DNA of 64,000 bases, from contig NZ_JAJATW010000011.1 of the NCBI RefSeq assembly GCF_020532605.1, forward strand, positions 56,158-120,157, in the 5' to 3' direction. Under the pieces are notes generated by a model, which was not told the DNA's origin, did not search any database, and was given only the letters and a program-made list of their open reading frames with translations. Below are positions 18,414-29,219 of this stretch, one piece after another. The stretch's first letter is position 1; every line of letters starts with the position of its first letter. Source of the DNA: Marinomonas algarum (GTDB taxonomy: Bacteria > Pseudomonadota > Gammaproteobacteria > Pseudomonadales > Marinomonadaceae). The translations under genes and the position numbers were made by a program.

Positions 18414-19475
18414 ATGGAATTCAGCTTACGTGAGTGGCTCATCGTAATTGGCGTCGCCATCATTGTCGTCATCCTAGTAGATGGCTTTCGTCGATATAAA
18501 AAAGGGCAAAAGTTTGCTCAATTAGAAGATGAATATTCAGATCTTGATGGTCCTGATGACGATGTGCTTGTGGGGCGCGCGACGCCTGTGTCTCATGCTA
18601 AGCCGGCTGCAGCGCGTCGAGTGGTACAAGAAAAGCCCACAGTCAGTGCGTTTGAAAATGCACGTAAAACGGCACATTCACCCTTAGCAGATGTACCTCA
18701 CAAAGTGGATTCTGGTCCTGAACTGGACCGAGGTAAAGAAATGCACCTTGATGAATTAGCGTCTTTAGTACCAGAGCGCGACTTTGGCGATTCGGCTGTT
18801 TCGGAACAAAATTACGCCGATGATGGTTTTTATGAGCCAGACGAACCTGAGGTGTCTACATCCTACCAAACTAAACGACCTTACAAAGACGAGTCGTACC
18901 AAGAAAATCTGTCTTATCAAGAAGAGGAAGTCGATAACGACTATGAACGACATTACTCTGCTGTTGATATTAATCAGGTCACACCACACGATGGTTTTGA
19001 TGATGAGATAGAAGAAGACGACAGCGAGTCTGAGATTGAAGAAGTTATTGTTATCAATATTTTTGCACCCGAGAATCAAAACTTTGCAGGCATCGAACTG
19101 CTTCAACTGATTCTCAATTGTGGTATGCGCTATGGCGATATGGACATTTTCCACCGCCATGAAGATGGTTTTGATCGAGGTCGCGTGCAATTTAGTATGG
19201 CCAATGCGATTGAGCCAGGCACGTTTGATTTAGAAACCATGGGCGAAACCGAGTGCCCTGGTGTGAGTTTCTTTATGGGGCTTCCCGGTCCGAAAAATAG
19301 CATGAAAGCGTTTGATTTTATGTTAGAAACGGCACAAACGCTGGTACGCAATCTAGGAGGCGAATTACGCGACGAACGTCGTACGCCAATGAGTGATCAA
19401 ACGATTGCCCATTGTCGTCAACGAATACGAGATTTTGAGCGCAGACGCTTAATGCGTAGTAAGCAACCTAAGTAA
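18414..19475 (+). CDS. zipA: Cell division protein ZipA
   Basis: ZipA tethers FtsZ to the inner membrane at the division septum. The 353-residue protein has an N-terminal membrane helix (about 6-24, EWLIVIGVAIIVVILVDGF), a long acidic Tyr/Glu/Asp-rich linker (about 30-205) and a C-terminal ZipA domain. That domain runs from about 212 (VIVINIFAPENQNFAGIEL) to FDFMLETAQTLVRNLGGEL. The linker is unusually acidic rather than Pro/Gln-rich. The gene precedes ligA, the common gammaproteobacterial pairing, and is followed by a strong terminator. Confidence 0.95.
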   Translation: MEFSLREWLIVIGVAIIVVILVDGFRRYKKGQKFAQLEDEYSDLDGPDDDVLVGRATPVSHAKPAAARRVVQEKPTVSAFENARKTAHSPLADVPHKVDSGPELDRGKEMHLDELASLVPERDFGDSAVSEQNYADDGFYEPDEPEVSTSYQTKRPYKDESYQENLSYQEEEVDNDYERHYSAVDINQVTPHDGFDDEIEEDDSESEIEEVIVINIFAPENQNFAGIELLQLILNCGMRYGDMDIFHRHEDGFDRGRVQFSMANAIEPGTFDLETMGETECPGVSFFMGLPGPKNSMKAFDFMLETAQTLVRNLGGELRDERRTPMSDQTIAHCRQRIRDFERRRLMRSKQPK

Positions 19476-19515
19476 TGATGAATGCAACACACTAAGTACA
19501 GACTAAGTACAGACT

Positions 19516-19547
19516 AATTAGGGCCCTAAGGGGCCTTAATTGTTTTT
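19516..19547 (+). terminator. Rho-independent terminator after zipA
   Basis: AATTAGGGCCC and GGGGCCTTAATT pair to give an 11-base stem (one G-T pair) with a short TAAG-containing loop. A run of five T follows at 19543-19547. It ends the zipA transcript, so ligA must have its own promoter in the following 45 bases. Confidence 0.85.
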
Positions 19548-19564
19548 ACCATTTCGTAAATTAA

Positions 19565-21633
<2,069 letters not shown>

Positions 21634-21634
<1 letters not shown>

Positions 21635-21870
21635 TGGATACCTTGATACCTTATGATTCTTTAGCGCCAGAGACATTGGAAGCCATTTTAGACGACATTG
21701 TTTCTCGGGACGGCACGGACTATGGTGACTATGATTTATCTGCCGCACAGAAACGTGAACAGGCATTGCGCTTCTTAAAAAGTGGTGAGGGCGTTTTGTT
21801 GTTCGATACGGAAAGTGAAACCATTAAAATGGTTCCTAAGGACTCAATGACACATTATGACTTCACATGA
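21634..21870 (+). CDS. yheU: YheU family protein (UPF0270)
   Basis: This 78-residue protein matches E. coli YheU: the LIPYDSLAPETLEAILDDIVSRDGTDYGDYD part aligns almost without gaps, and GEGVLLFD and MVPKD follow. The biochemical function is unknown. It starts in the ligA stop (TAATG) and is probably co-translated with ligA. Its end is 25 bases from the end of the convergent cysE; the space between holds only a weak imperfect inverted repeat. Confidence 0.85.
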
Positions 21871-21895
21871 AGCCATAATGCGTCTTAGGGCGTTA

Positions 21896-22711
21896 TTATG
21901 GGTTGTTGTCTTGTAGGCAGTTATTAATGTTATGGTCCATGCCGAGAGCGGGTTCACGTTCGGTATTGCGTCCCACTACTTTGGCTGGCACACCCGCTAC
22001 CGTGGTGTGGCGTTCAACCGCTTCCAATACCACACTGCCTGCGCCGACTTTTGAGCCTTCTCCGATTTCAATGTTGCCAAGAATTTTGGCGCCGGCACCA
22101 ATCAAGACGCCAGAGCGTATTTTGGGGTGACGATCGCCATGCTCTTTTCCTGTTCCGCCCAATGTAACGGATTGCAAAATAGACACATTGTCTTCGATAA
22201 CGCAGGTTTCCCCCACGACCAATCCCGTTGCATGGTCAAGCATGATGCCTGAACCAATGGTTGCTGCAGGGTGAATGTCGATACTAAACACCATGGACAT
22301 TTGACCCTGCAAATACAAAGCTAGGCTCTTGCGGTTATTTTTCCACAGCCAGTTAGCCACTCGGTAGGTTTGCAGAGCATGGAAGCCTTTAAAAAATAAC
22401 AGTGGTGTCGTCAAGGTATCACAAGCGGCATCGCGTTCTTTTATGGCTAAAATGTCTTGCTCGATGCATTTGACAATGCCAGAGTGAGGGTCGGCCATGG
22501 CTTCTTCAAAAACTTCACGTAACACCATGGCGGGAATAGAAAGGCTGTCCATCTTACTGGCCAATAAAAAGCTTAATGCCGAACACAGTGTTTCATGACG
22601 TAAAATGGTGGTGTTAAAAAGACTGGCAAGTATCGGTTCGTCTTGGGCGAGCTTTGCCGCTTCCGCTTGGAGGGATTGCCATAAGTTGTCAGAGGTCACT
22701 GCACTGTGCAT
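21896..22711 (-). CDS. cysE: Serine O-acetyltransferase CysE
   Basis: CysE makes O-acetylserine, the first step from serine to cysteine. The 271-residue protein aligns along the whole E. coli CysE. The N-terminal helical domain (EPILASLFNTTILRHETL and RDAACDTLTTPLLFFKGFHALQ) precedes a left-handed beta-helix (IHPAATIGSGIMLDHATGLVVGE, DRHPKIRSGVLIGAGAKILGNIEIG). Catalytic Asp/His pairs are in place. The ATG at 22711 has GAG seven bases before it; an in-frame TTG at 22723 is possible. The C-terminal tail (DHNINNCL) fits docking of cysteine synthase only loosely. Confidence 0.95.
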   Translation of the reverse strand: MHSAVTSDNLWQSLQAEAAKLAQDEPILASLFNTTILRHETLCSALSFLLASKMDSLSIPAMVLREVFEEAMADPHSGIVKCIEQDILAIKERDAACDTLTTPLLFFKGFHALQTYRVANWLWKNNRKSLALYLQGQMSMVFSIDIHPAATIGSGIMLDHATGLVVGETCVIEDNVSILQSVTLGGTGKEHGDRHPKIRSGVLIGAGAKILGNIEIGEGSKVGAGSVVLEAVERHTTVAGVPAKVVGRNTEREPALGMDHNINNCLQDNNP

Positions 22712-22827
22712 TGTTATACTCAAGGGGTATTCACCTATATTGATTCACGTTTAGAATGTAGGTTATAAGGTTAGGGTTAAACATTACAAGGGGCAATGAG
22801 AAGATTGTCTAAAAAGTTGGAGATAAC

Positions 22828-23157
22828 ATGTCTAAAAAAAATGTTGCTGATGCGCTACACATTTTCTATGAACTGAACGCTGTTTTTTCAGATGCCTACT
22901 GGGAAACCAACAACATTAATCAGAAAGATCGCTTTTTTGCGATGAAAAGTATATTACAAGATGAGTTAGATGAGTTGCATAAGTTGAGTCTACAAGATCA
23001 TATGTACCCTTATGAGCCTATTAATCCTAGTCTTATGCAACTGAGCGATAAGTTACGTGCTCTGCTGCCAGATCTAAATGACTATGTGTATCGGCCTCAA
23101 ACATCATTGCGTTTTGCTGAGTTAATTCCCAGTGCTTGTGAGTTGTTTGAGTTGTAA
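22828..23157 (+). CDS. Uncharacterised 109-residue protein
   Basis: I do not recognise a family. The ORF has a good ribosome site (GTTGGAGATAAC before ATG) and ends just before a strong terminator, so it is probably expressed. The product is acidic, predicted mostly helical and rich in aromatic residues (YELNAVFSDAYWETNN, DLNDYVYRPQTSLRF). It has no membrane segment, no signal peptide and no cysteine cluster beyond one Cys near the end. It is divergent from cysE and convergent with mnmC, so it stands alone as a single-gene unit. Confidence 0.7.
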   Translation: MSKKNVADALHIFYELNAVFSDAYWETNNINQKDRFFAMKSILQDELDELHKLSLQDHMYPYEPINPSLMQLSDKLRALLPDLNDYVYRPQTSLRFAELIPSACELFEL

Positions 23158-23167
23158 AAACAATATT

Positions 23168-23220
23168 AAGACGGCCCGACAACACACTGTTCTCTATTGA
23201 AGTCGGGCCAGTCTTGTTTG
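23168..23220. terminator. Bidirectional terminator between the orphan ORF and mnmC
   Basis: AAGAC-GGCCCGAC and GTCGGGCC-A-GTCTT form a 13-pair stem with one bulged A and a 21-base loop. GTTTGTATTTT follows on the plus strand. The genes on both sides point towards it, so it may stop both transcripts. The T run is interrupted. Confidence 0.6.
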
Positions 23221-23224
23221 TATT

Positions 23225-25234
23225 TTAGGATAAAGGTGTCTGGCTACGTTTTAACTCACGAATGACAAATCGACTCGGATGCAAAGCATGGCTAATTTTT
23301 TGCTCTAAAGGCGAGGGTGTACCCAAAATTAAGCTGGCAATATAACTGCCACTGAGGGGAGTGGAAGTTAACCCTCTGGAACCGTGGCCTATATTGAGAT
23401 ACAGCTGATTAATGGGGTCAGCTATGTCAGTGCTTTGCCATTTCGCGTTTTTGCTTAAGGGGGCATAACAGTCTAGATAGCGTTTTTGCGACAAAGCAGG
23501 CCCTACAATGGGAGTATAATCTGGCACAGCACACCGGAAAGAGACACGCCCACCACAGTCCTCTGTCGAAAACGTGTTTTTGGGTGTTTCTAGCAGACTT
23601 TCTAAAATGGACAAGTTACGCTGATGGCCTTCTTTTCTTACCGTTATGTCGTTATCTTGTAAGTCGTAAGTCGAACCGAAATGCAGTAAACCATCCACAG
23701 AAGGCGAGACGTAACCAAATTCGCACAGCACCTTATCAAAGTCTATTTTGTCACGCGTTTCGCCCATCGACTGACACGCCTTTTTGGCTTTTTCCACCTC
23801 AAGAAATGATACCTGACCGCGAATTGGGTAAGCAGGGGTATCGGGTGCCGCATCGACTGTTTCTGTGTCGTTCGCGGTGCACAGCACCACATGAGAAAAT
23901 GAATGCGTGTGACCATTTGAGGAGGCGTTCCAGCCGGTGGTTTGACCTTCCTCTTGAACGGGGGATAAGCTGTCGAGGGCTGTATTGAGACGCACTGTGA
24001 TCTTGTCATGCGCCAACAGAGTTTCACACAAGCGAGTCAAAATCACCCAGCCTGAGAGTGGTAAAAACAAGCTCCCCGTTCGGTCTGTTGACGCCTGCAA
24101 AATACTGTCTGGGTACAGGGCTTTTTTCAGTAGACCATGAAAACGCTCGGCTTCTTTGTCATTTTTCGGAATTTGAATTAGGCCGCATTGATCCCAGAAA
24201 TACTTTTCCTTGTCCAGTTTGTTGTACAGACGCGTTGCGTAGAGATAAGCTGTCAAATAGAAACGGTTAACAGGGGTGTCTTGTGCCGCCAATTTTGGGT
24301 AAAGCATACCTTGAGGGTTACCCGATGCACCACAGGCAATGTGATCTCCCTTGTCCCAAACGGTTACTTTGACACCTTGTGAGGCAAGAGCAAAGGCGGT
24401 GTGAGCACCCGCTAGTCCAGCACCCACTACCAAAACATGTGTTACCTGAGCAGGAGTATCTTGTCGTACATTAAACCAGGGCTGGCCTTGCGACATGCGT
24501 TGCGTGAGCGAGGCGTCATCTTTGGCCAATAAGCCAACGGTCATGTCGCGCTTGATACCAAAGCCTTTGACTTTTTTGACTTCAAACCCCGCATTCTGCA
24601 ACCCACGACGTACTATGCCCGCCGCGGTAAACGTTGAGCAGGTAGTGCCTGGGTGGCTGAGTCGTCTGATATGGCGAAATAAGGTGTCGCTCCACATGTC
24701 GGGGTTTTTACTAGGTGCAAAGCCATCCAAAAACCAAGCGTCAACATCGGCGTCCATTGCAGCAAAGCCGGTTTCTGCTTCGCCAAACCACAATGTCAAC
24801 TGGATACGCCCTTCTTCTAGCTCAATGCGATGAAGTCCGTGGCACACTTCAGGGTAAGCCTCAATCAAGGGGCGGCTGAATGTGTCAAGAGACGGCCACA
24901 TGCGCAAGGCCTGAGCTAGCATGGCTTTAGTGAGCGGGTATTTTTCAACCGAAATAAAGTGAAGCTGTTTATCTTTTGGTGCGTGCTCAAGAAAAGCTTG
25001 CCAGGTACAGAGAAAATTCAGTCCTGTACCGAAGCCGGTCTCAGCAATAACGAAAGCGTTTTTGTGTTGTGTGTTCCAGCGCTCAATAAGCTGATTGTGT
25101 TTAATAAACACATAGCGCGTTTCTTCTAACCCCGATTCCTTGTCAAAATAAACATCATCGAATGCATTAGAATGTGGCGCGCCATCGTCTGCCCAGCTTA
25201 ACGCAGGAGGGGTGAGGCGATAGCTAGTTAACAC
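23225..25234 (-). CDS. mnmC: tRNA mnm5s2U biosynthesis bifunctional protein MnmC
   Basis: MnmC completes 5-methylaminomethyl-2-thiouridine at the wobble base of tRNAs in two steps. The C-terminal FAD oxidoreductase removes the carboxymethyl group, then the N-terminal domain methylates. The 669 residues show the methyltransferase part (ETRYVFIKHNQLIERW, ETGFGTGLNFL, DAWFLDGFAPSKNPDMW) and a Rossmann FAD motif (VLVVGAGLAGAHTAF) from about 269. A GTG start at 25234 lies within the last codons of the upstream ppiA-like gene, an 11-base overlap. The N-terminus then aligns with E. coli MnmC. Confidence 0.95.
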   Translation of the reverse strand: MLTSYRLTPPALSWADDGAPHSNAFDDVYFDKESGLEETRYVFIKHNQLIERWNTQHKNAFVIAETGFGTGLNFLCTWQAFLEHAPKDKQLHFISVEKYPLTKAMLAQALRMWPSLDTFSRPLIEAYPEVCHGLHRIELEEGRIQLTLWFGEAETGFAAMDADVDAWFLDGFAPSKNPDMWSDTLFRHIRRLSHPGTTCSTFTAAGIVRRGLQNAGFEVKKVKGFGIKRDMTVGLLAKDDASLTQRMSQGQPWFNVRQDTPAQVTHVLVVGAGLAGAHTAFALASQGVKVTVWDKGDHIACGASGNPQGMLYPKLAAQDTPVNRFYLTAYLYATRLYNKLDKEKYFWDQCGLIQIPKNDKEAERFHGLLKKALYPDSILQASTDRTGSLFLPLSGWVILTRLCETLLAHDKITVRLNTALDSLSPVQEEGQTTGWNASSNGHTHSFSHVVLCTANDTETVDAAPDTPAYPIRGQVSFLEVEKAKKACQSMGETRDKIDFDKVLCEFGYVSPSVDGLLHFGSTYDLQDNDITVRKEGHQRNLSILESLLETPKNTFSTEDCGGRVSFRCAVPDYTPIVGPALSQKRYLDCYAPLSKNAKWQSTDIADPINQLYLNIGHGSRGLTSTPLSGSYIASLILGTPSPLEQKISHALHPSRFVIRELKRSQTPLS

Positions 25235-25775
25235 GGGTAACGCTCTCGATGATCACGGGTGTTTTCGGGACGTTTTTGTACGGGCCAACAGTGCCTGTAG
25301 CAACCGAAGCGATGTCATCTACGATGTCCATGCCGGTGATGACTTGACCAAATACCGTATAGCCTGCACCACCACGGGCGCCATGATTCAGAAATGCATT
25401 GTCTACGTGGTTAATAAAAAACTGCGACGTTGCACTGTTTGGATCTTGAGTACGCGCCATAGCAAGGGTGCCACGATTATTAGCCAGGCCATTTTCACCT
25501 TCATAGGCCACAGCACGACGTGTTTTTTTGCGTTCGAGTGCTTCTGTAAAACCACCACCTTGCACCATAAAGCCACGCATCACTCGATGAAAAATGGTGT
25601 TGTTGTAAAAGCCATCGTCCGCATAGCGAAGAAAGTTTTCCACCGTTTTGGGCGCTGCTTCATCATTTAAATCAACGCGAATTGTGCCTTGATTGGTGAT
25701 GATATCCACTTCCGTTGCCTGTATTTGGGTGCAAAAAGCCAATAAAGCTAAGCCAGTAATAAGAGATTTACGCAT
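25224..25775 (-). CDS. ppiA: Periplasmic peptidyl-prolyl cis-trans isomerase (cyclophilin, PpiA-like)
   Basis: This is a cyclophilin-type proline isomerase with an export signal. The 183-residue precursor starts at 25775 after AAGGAA and has a signal sequence (MRKSLITGLALLAFCTQIQA) with cleavage likely before TEVDI. The catalytic core shows NFLRYADDGFYNNTIFHRV, GFMVQGGGF, QFFINHVDNAFL and YTVFGQVITGMDIVD. The FHR, QFF and F motifs of active cyclophilins are kept. Longer upstream reading in frame is not supported. Its end overlaps the mnmC start. Confidence 0.92.
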   Translation of the reverse strand: MRKSLITGLALLAFCTQIQATEVDIITNQGTIRVDLNDEAAPKTVENFLRYADDGFYNNTIFHRVMRGFMVQGGGFTEALERKKTRRAVAYEGENGLANNRGTLAMARTQDPNSATSQFFINHVDNAFLNHGARGGAGYTVFGQVITGMDIVDDIASVATGTVGPYKNVPKTPVIIESVTRVN

Positions 25776-25848
25776 GTATTGCTTCCTTAATAGGTGAAGG
25801 TCGAATAATGTGACGCATTTACCCCTGATTTTACCGGAGAAAAGAGAA

Positions 25849-26139
25849 ATGCGAACGGCCATTGTCGAAATTGAATATTGTACCTTATGCCGTTGGATGT
25901 TGCGTGCGGCTTGGTTGTCACAAGAGCTGTTAACCACATTCGATGATGATATAAAAAGTGTGACCTTGTTACCAACGCAAGGGGGTATTTTTAAGGTAAG
26001 AGTGAATGGTCAGCAGATTTGGTGTCGAAAAGAAGAAGAGGGGTTTCCTGAAGCGAAAGTGCTCAAGCAAAGAATGCGTGATGTGATTGACCCAGAAAGA
26101 GACCTTGGTCATTCTGATGTGAAAGTGAATAAATCATAA
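25849..26139 (+). CDS. SelT/SelW/SelH family Rdx protein (CxxC form)
   Basis: This 96-residue protein belongs to the thioredoxin-like Rdx family named for selenoprotein W. The redox motif near the N-terminus, EYCTLCRW, has C11 and C14 in place of Cys-x-x-Sec, followed by the usual helix (MLRAAWLSQELL) and TLLPTQGGIFKV. The later IWCRKEEEGFPEAKVLKQRMRD is typical of proteobacterial members. The ATG at 25849 has GGAGA eight bases before it and is preferred over a GTG at 25810. Function is probably redox, with an unknown partner. It is divergent from ppiA. Confidence 0.88.
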   Translation: MRTAIVEIEYCTLCRWMLRAAWLSQELLTTFDDDIKSVTLLPTQGGIFKVRVNGQQIWCRKEEEGFPEAKVLKQRMRDVIDPERDLGHSDVKVNKS

Positions 26140-26142
26140 TGT

Positions 26143-26181
26143 GCACAGGAGACGCCACCAGAACAGGTGGTGCTCTTGTGC
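26143..26181. terminator. Hairpin between the SelW-like gene and yciI
   Basis: GCACAGGAGACGCCACC and GGTGGTGCTCTTGTGC pair almost completely (one bulge and G-T or mismatched pairs) around a six-base AGAACA loop. It lies in the 73-base gap between two convergent genes. There is no strong T run, so the terminator call is moderate. Confidence 0.5.
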
Positions 26182-26212
26182 CTATTATCTGTTTTGTACG
26201 GCGGTAAAGTGT

Positions 26213-26515
26213 TTAGTTGGGGAAAACTTGTTTGAAAGGTTTGACTATCACCTGTTGATAGACACCTGCATCGATATAAGGATCGGCATCAGCCCAAGCT
26301 TGCGCTTCTTCAAGGCTTGCAAACTCGGCCACGACCACACTGCCCGTAAAGCCCGCATCGCCTGGATTATCAGAGTCAATGGCCGGGTTTGGCCCTGCCA
26401 GTACTAGGCGACCTTCGTTTTGTAGGGCTTGTAAACGAGCCAAATGCGCAGGACGTGCTTGCAGACGATCATTCAGGCTGTTGGCAACATCTTCGCCGAC
26501 AATAGAGTAAAGCAT
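26213..26515 (-). CDS. yciI: YciI-like protein
   Basis: A 100-residue YciI-family protein (ferredoxin-like alpha/beta fold related to dehydrochlorinases). It shows the conserved [24 protein letters not shown] with the family His, and [29 protein letters not shown] at the end. Size and sequence match E. coli YciI (98 residues). Its activity in the cell is unknown. It lies near yciO, rnm (yciV) and yciA homologues, genes that are also close to one another in E. coli. Confidence 0.9.
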   Translation of the reverse strand: MLYSIVGEDVANSLNDRLQARPAHLARLQALQNEGRLVLAGPNPAIDSDNPGDAGFTGSVVVAEFASLEEAQAWADADPYIDAGVYQQVIVKPFKQVFPN

Positions 26516-26656
26516 GATGATTCCTTATGGTTGAATCAGTGAAAACTTATAAAAGATTAAAAGAGCAACCCAAGTAAATAGTATTTACATATAAAAACCA
26601 ATGTGGGTATGCTGATACAATAATAACCATCATTCCTTTTGAAGAACAGTCTGTCT

Positions 26657-27508
26657 ATGCCCGAAGCTGCAAGTTACCGAAAAGTCGATTTACACACTCA
26701 CTCGCAGCGCTCTGATGGCCATTTTTCGCCAACTGAACTGGTTGATCTCGCTGTAGAGCAAGGCGTTGAGGTGTTTGCTTTAACCGACCACGATACCCTT
26801 GATGGCTTGGTAGAAGCACAGCAAAGAGCCAATGCGCAGAATATGATTTTTATTAATGGAGTAGAGCTGTCAACACAATGGCAAGGGATTCCTCTGCACA
26901 TGGTGGCGCTCAACTTTTCAATGGATAATGAAGCGCTTATTCGTGTCGTGGCGCAGAATCAAGCGATTCGTTTAGATCGTGCTCGTCGAATTGCCGATTT
27001 ATTGGTAAAACAGGGTTTGCCAGACTTATTCGACGAAGCGATCAAGTTGGCGGGAGAGAGTCAACTTGGTCGACCGCATTTTGCCAATTTACTGGTTGAA
27101 AAAGGTTTTGTGAAAGACACTAACAAGGCGTTTGATCGTTATTTAGGCAATAAAAAATTAGGGCAGCTAAGGGATGTTTGGCCAGAACTGGAAGCCGTAT
27201 TGAGTGCGCTGTCAGGGCAAGGTATAGAGCTGGTGCTTGCACATCCTAAGCGTTACCATTTAACGGTTACAAAACTAAAGCGTCTGTTAGGGGATTTTAA
27301 AAAGTGGGGCGGTACGGGAATTGAAGTCGCTTCTGGCAACGAACGTCCAGATAATGTGCGTTTGCTGGAGCGTCTGTCAAGAGAGTTTGGTTTAACCGCC
27401 TCGGTTGGCAGTGACTACCATGGTCCTTATGGGCCTTGGATGCAGGTGGGTAAATTTACACAAATAAAAGAAAGTGAGGTGGATCTGGTATGGCAATCTT
27501 GGGTTTAG
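26657..27508 (+). CDS. rnm: PHP-domain 5'-3' exoribonuclease Rnm (YciV/TrpH)
   Basis: The PHP phosphoesterase family member in E. coli (YciV, RNase AM) trims 5' ends of ribosomal RNAs and degrades short oligonucleotides. The 283-residue product has the metal-binding motifs DLHTHSQRSDG, ALTDHDTLDG, HPKRYH and VGSDYHGP in the right order. I chose ATG 26657; TTG 26639 in frame has no better ribosome site. It is followed 50 bases later by yciO, as in E. coli. Confidence 0.92.
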   Translation: MPEAASYRKVDLHTHSQRSDGHFSPTELVDLAVEQGVEVFALTDHDTLDGLVEAQQRANAQNMIFINGVELSTQWQGIPLHMVALNFSMDNEALIRVVAQNQAIRLDRARRIADLLVKQGLPDLFDEAIKLAGESQLGRPHFANLLVEKGFVKDTNKAFDRYLGNKKLGQLRDVWPELEAVLSALSGQGIELVLAHPKRYHLTVTKLKRLLGDFKKWGGTGIEVASGNERPDNVRLLERLSREFGLTASVGSDYHGPYGPWMQVGKFTQIKESEVDLVWQSWV

Positions 27509-27558
27509 TTCAGTTTTAAATCGGTTATGATGATTTTTATAACAATGGAGACAACACC

Positions 27559-28179
27559 GTGAGCCAGTTTTTTCAGATACACCCAGAGACACCTCAAACA
27601 CGTCTTATTAAGCAGGCGGCCGAAGTGATCCGCAATGGGGGCGTTATTGCTTACCCAACAGATTGTGGTTACTCGCTTGGTTGCCAATTAAGTGACAAAA
27701 ATGCACAAGACCGTATTCGTGCCATTCGTCGTTTAGATGACAAGCATAACTTCACGCTTGTGTGCCGAGATTTGTCAGAAATTTCAACATATGCACGTTT
27801 TGATAATCGCCTTTATCGATTGTTAAAAAATAATACCCCGGGACCTTATACCTTTATTTTTAATGCGACGTCAGAAGTGCCAAGACGCTTAATGCACCCA
27901 AAAAGAAAAACCATTGGTATACGTATCCCCAAAAATAATATCGTCTCGGCTTTGCTAGAAGAACTGAGTGAGCCCATCATGAGTGTGTCACTTATCCTTC
28001 CTGGTGAGACAGACACCATGACAGACCCCTACGATATCCGTGACACCCTTGAGCATGCATTAGACTTGGTCATTGATGGTGGCTTTTGTGGTATGGAGCC
28101 GACCACAGTCGTTAAAATGGACGCAGACAGTATTGAGGTGGTTCGAGTGGGAGCGGGTAATCCTAAGCCGTTTGAGTAA
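27559..28179 (+). CDS. yciO: YciO, Sua5/TsaC-like protein
   Basis: YciO is a paralogue of threonylcarbamoyl-AMP synthase (TsaC/Sua5). The 206-residue sequence aligns end to end with E. coli YciO: MSQFFQIHPETPQ, GGVIAYPTDCGYSLGC, NTPGPYTFIF, PRRLMHPKRKTIGIRIP and PTTVV. The TsaC-type ATP and threonine-binding signature is recognisable. Whether it makes TC-AMP in vivo is not settled for YciO proteins. GTG start with GGAG nine bases ahead. Confidence 0.93.
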   Translation: MSQFFQIHPETPQTRLIKQAAEVIRNGGVIAYPTDCGYSLGCQLSDKNAQDRIRAIRRLDDKHNFTLVCRDLSEISTYARFDNRLYRLLKNNTPGPYTFIFNATSEVPRRLMHPKRKTIGIRIPKNNIVSALLEELSEPIMSVSLILPGETDTMTDPYDIRDTLEHALDLVIDGGFCGMEPTTVVKMDADSIEVVRVGAGNPKPFE

Positions 28180-28293
28180 ATTGTTTGATATTGCGCTGTC
28201 ATGGCCCATGCTGTGTGGCATATAATGCGGAAAATAGTCAATTAACATTATTAAAATGGGTTGCTGAGAAGCATTCCTACTAAGAGGTTCGTA

Positions 28294-29193
28294 ATGGACG
28301 AGAAGTTACAAAAAGTATTAGCAAGAGCTGGCCAAGGTTCACGTCGCGAAATGGAGAATCGTATTCGTGAAGGTCGAGTATTGGTCAATGGCGAAGTCGC
28401 AACACTAGGCGATCGCGTCAGTATTAAAGACGCCATCACCATAGATGGTTATGCGATTGTGGCGACGGAAGCCGGTGAAAATCGTCGAGTGATTATTTAC
28501 AACAAGCCAGAAGGCGAGGTGTGTACACGAAAAGACCCAGAAGGGCGTCCCACCGTATTTGAAAAATTGCCTAAGTTACGCGGTGAGCGCTGGATTGCAG
28601 TGGGTCGTTTAGACATCAACACCTCAGGTTTGTTACTTTTCACAACAGACGGCGAGTTAGCGAATCGTCTGATGCACCCATCAACAGAAATTGACCGTGA
28701 ATACTTGGTTCGAGTGATGGGCGAAGTAACGGATGACAATTTAGCCGCATTGAAAAAAGGCGTGATCCTTGACGATGGCGTTGCTAAGTTTACCGATATC
28801 GTTGATGGCGGCGGTGAAGGGATTAACCGTTGGTTCTACGTCTGTTTAATGGAAGGTCGTAACCGTGAGGTGCGTCGACTTTGGGAGTCGCAGGGCGTTA
28901 AAGTAAACCGTCTAAAACGTGTCCGCTTCGGTCCTGTGTTCCTGCCATCAAAAGCAAAAGTGGGTCGTTGGGTAGAAATGGAAGACGCTGAAGTGAATGC
29001 GTTATGTTCCATGGTTGATCTGAAATTGTCTGAGTTAAAACCAAAAACACAGCAACAAAAAGCCGATTTAAAACGCCACAAAAATAAAGCCACTGCGGGT
29101 GGTGCTCGTCGTGCCCCTAAAGGTTTTGATTGGCAAAGTAATGATAAGCCTGAGTTTAAACCGAAAAAACCAGGCAAAAGATCGTTTCGATAG
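28294..29193 (+). CDS. rluB: 23S rRNA pseudouridine(2605) synthase RluB
   Basis: RluB converts U2605 of 23S rRNA to pseudouridine. The 299-residue enzyme has an S4 RNA-binding domain (about 1-45, EKLQKVLARAGQGSRREME) and the RsuA-type catalytic domain with D107 in GRLDINTSGLLLFTTDG. The RNREVRRLWESQG motif and a basic C-terminal tail of about 60 residues (Lys/Arg/Pro-rich) follow. ATG 28294 follows AAGAGG. In E. coli rluB also lies beside yciO. Confidence 0.95.
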   Translation: MDEKLQKVLARAGQGSRREMENRIREGRVLVNGEVATLGDRVSIKDAITIDGYAIVATEAGENRRVIIYNKPEGEVCTRKDPEGRPTVFEKLPKLRGERWIAVGRLDINTSGLLLFTTDGELANRLMHPSTEIDREYLVRVMGEVTDDNLAALKKGVILDDGVAKFTDIVDGGGEGINRWFYVCLMEGRNREVRRLWESQGVKVNRLKRVRFGPVFLPSKAKVGRWVEMEDAEVNALCSMVDLKLSELKPKTQQQKADLKRHKNKATAGGARRAPKGFDWQSNDKPEFKPKKPGKRSFR

Positions 29194-29219
29194 TTTCACG
29201 GGGTTGGAGTAGCAATTAA

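Noticed and set aside
21871..21895. Terminator between yheU and cysE
   Set aside because: The inverted repeat (CATAATGCG with CGTTATTATG) is imperfect and has no T run.
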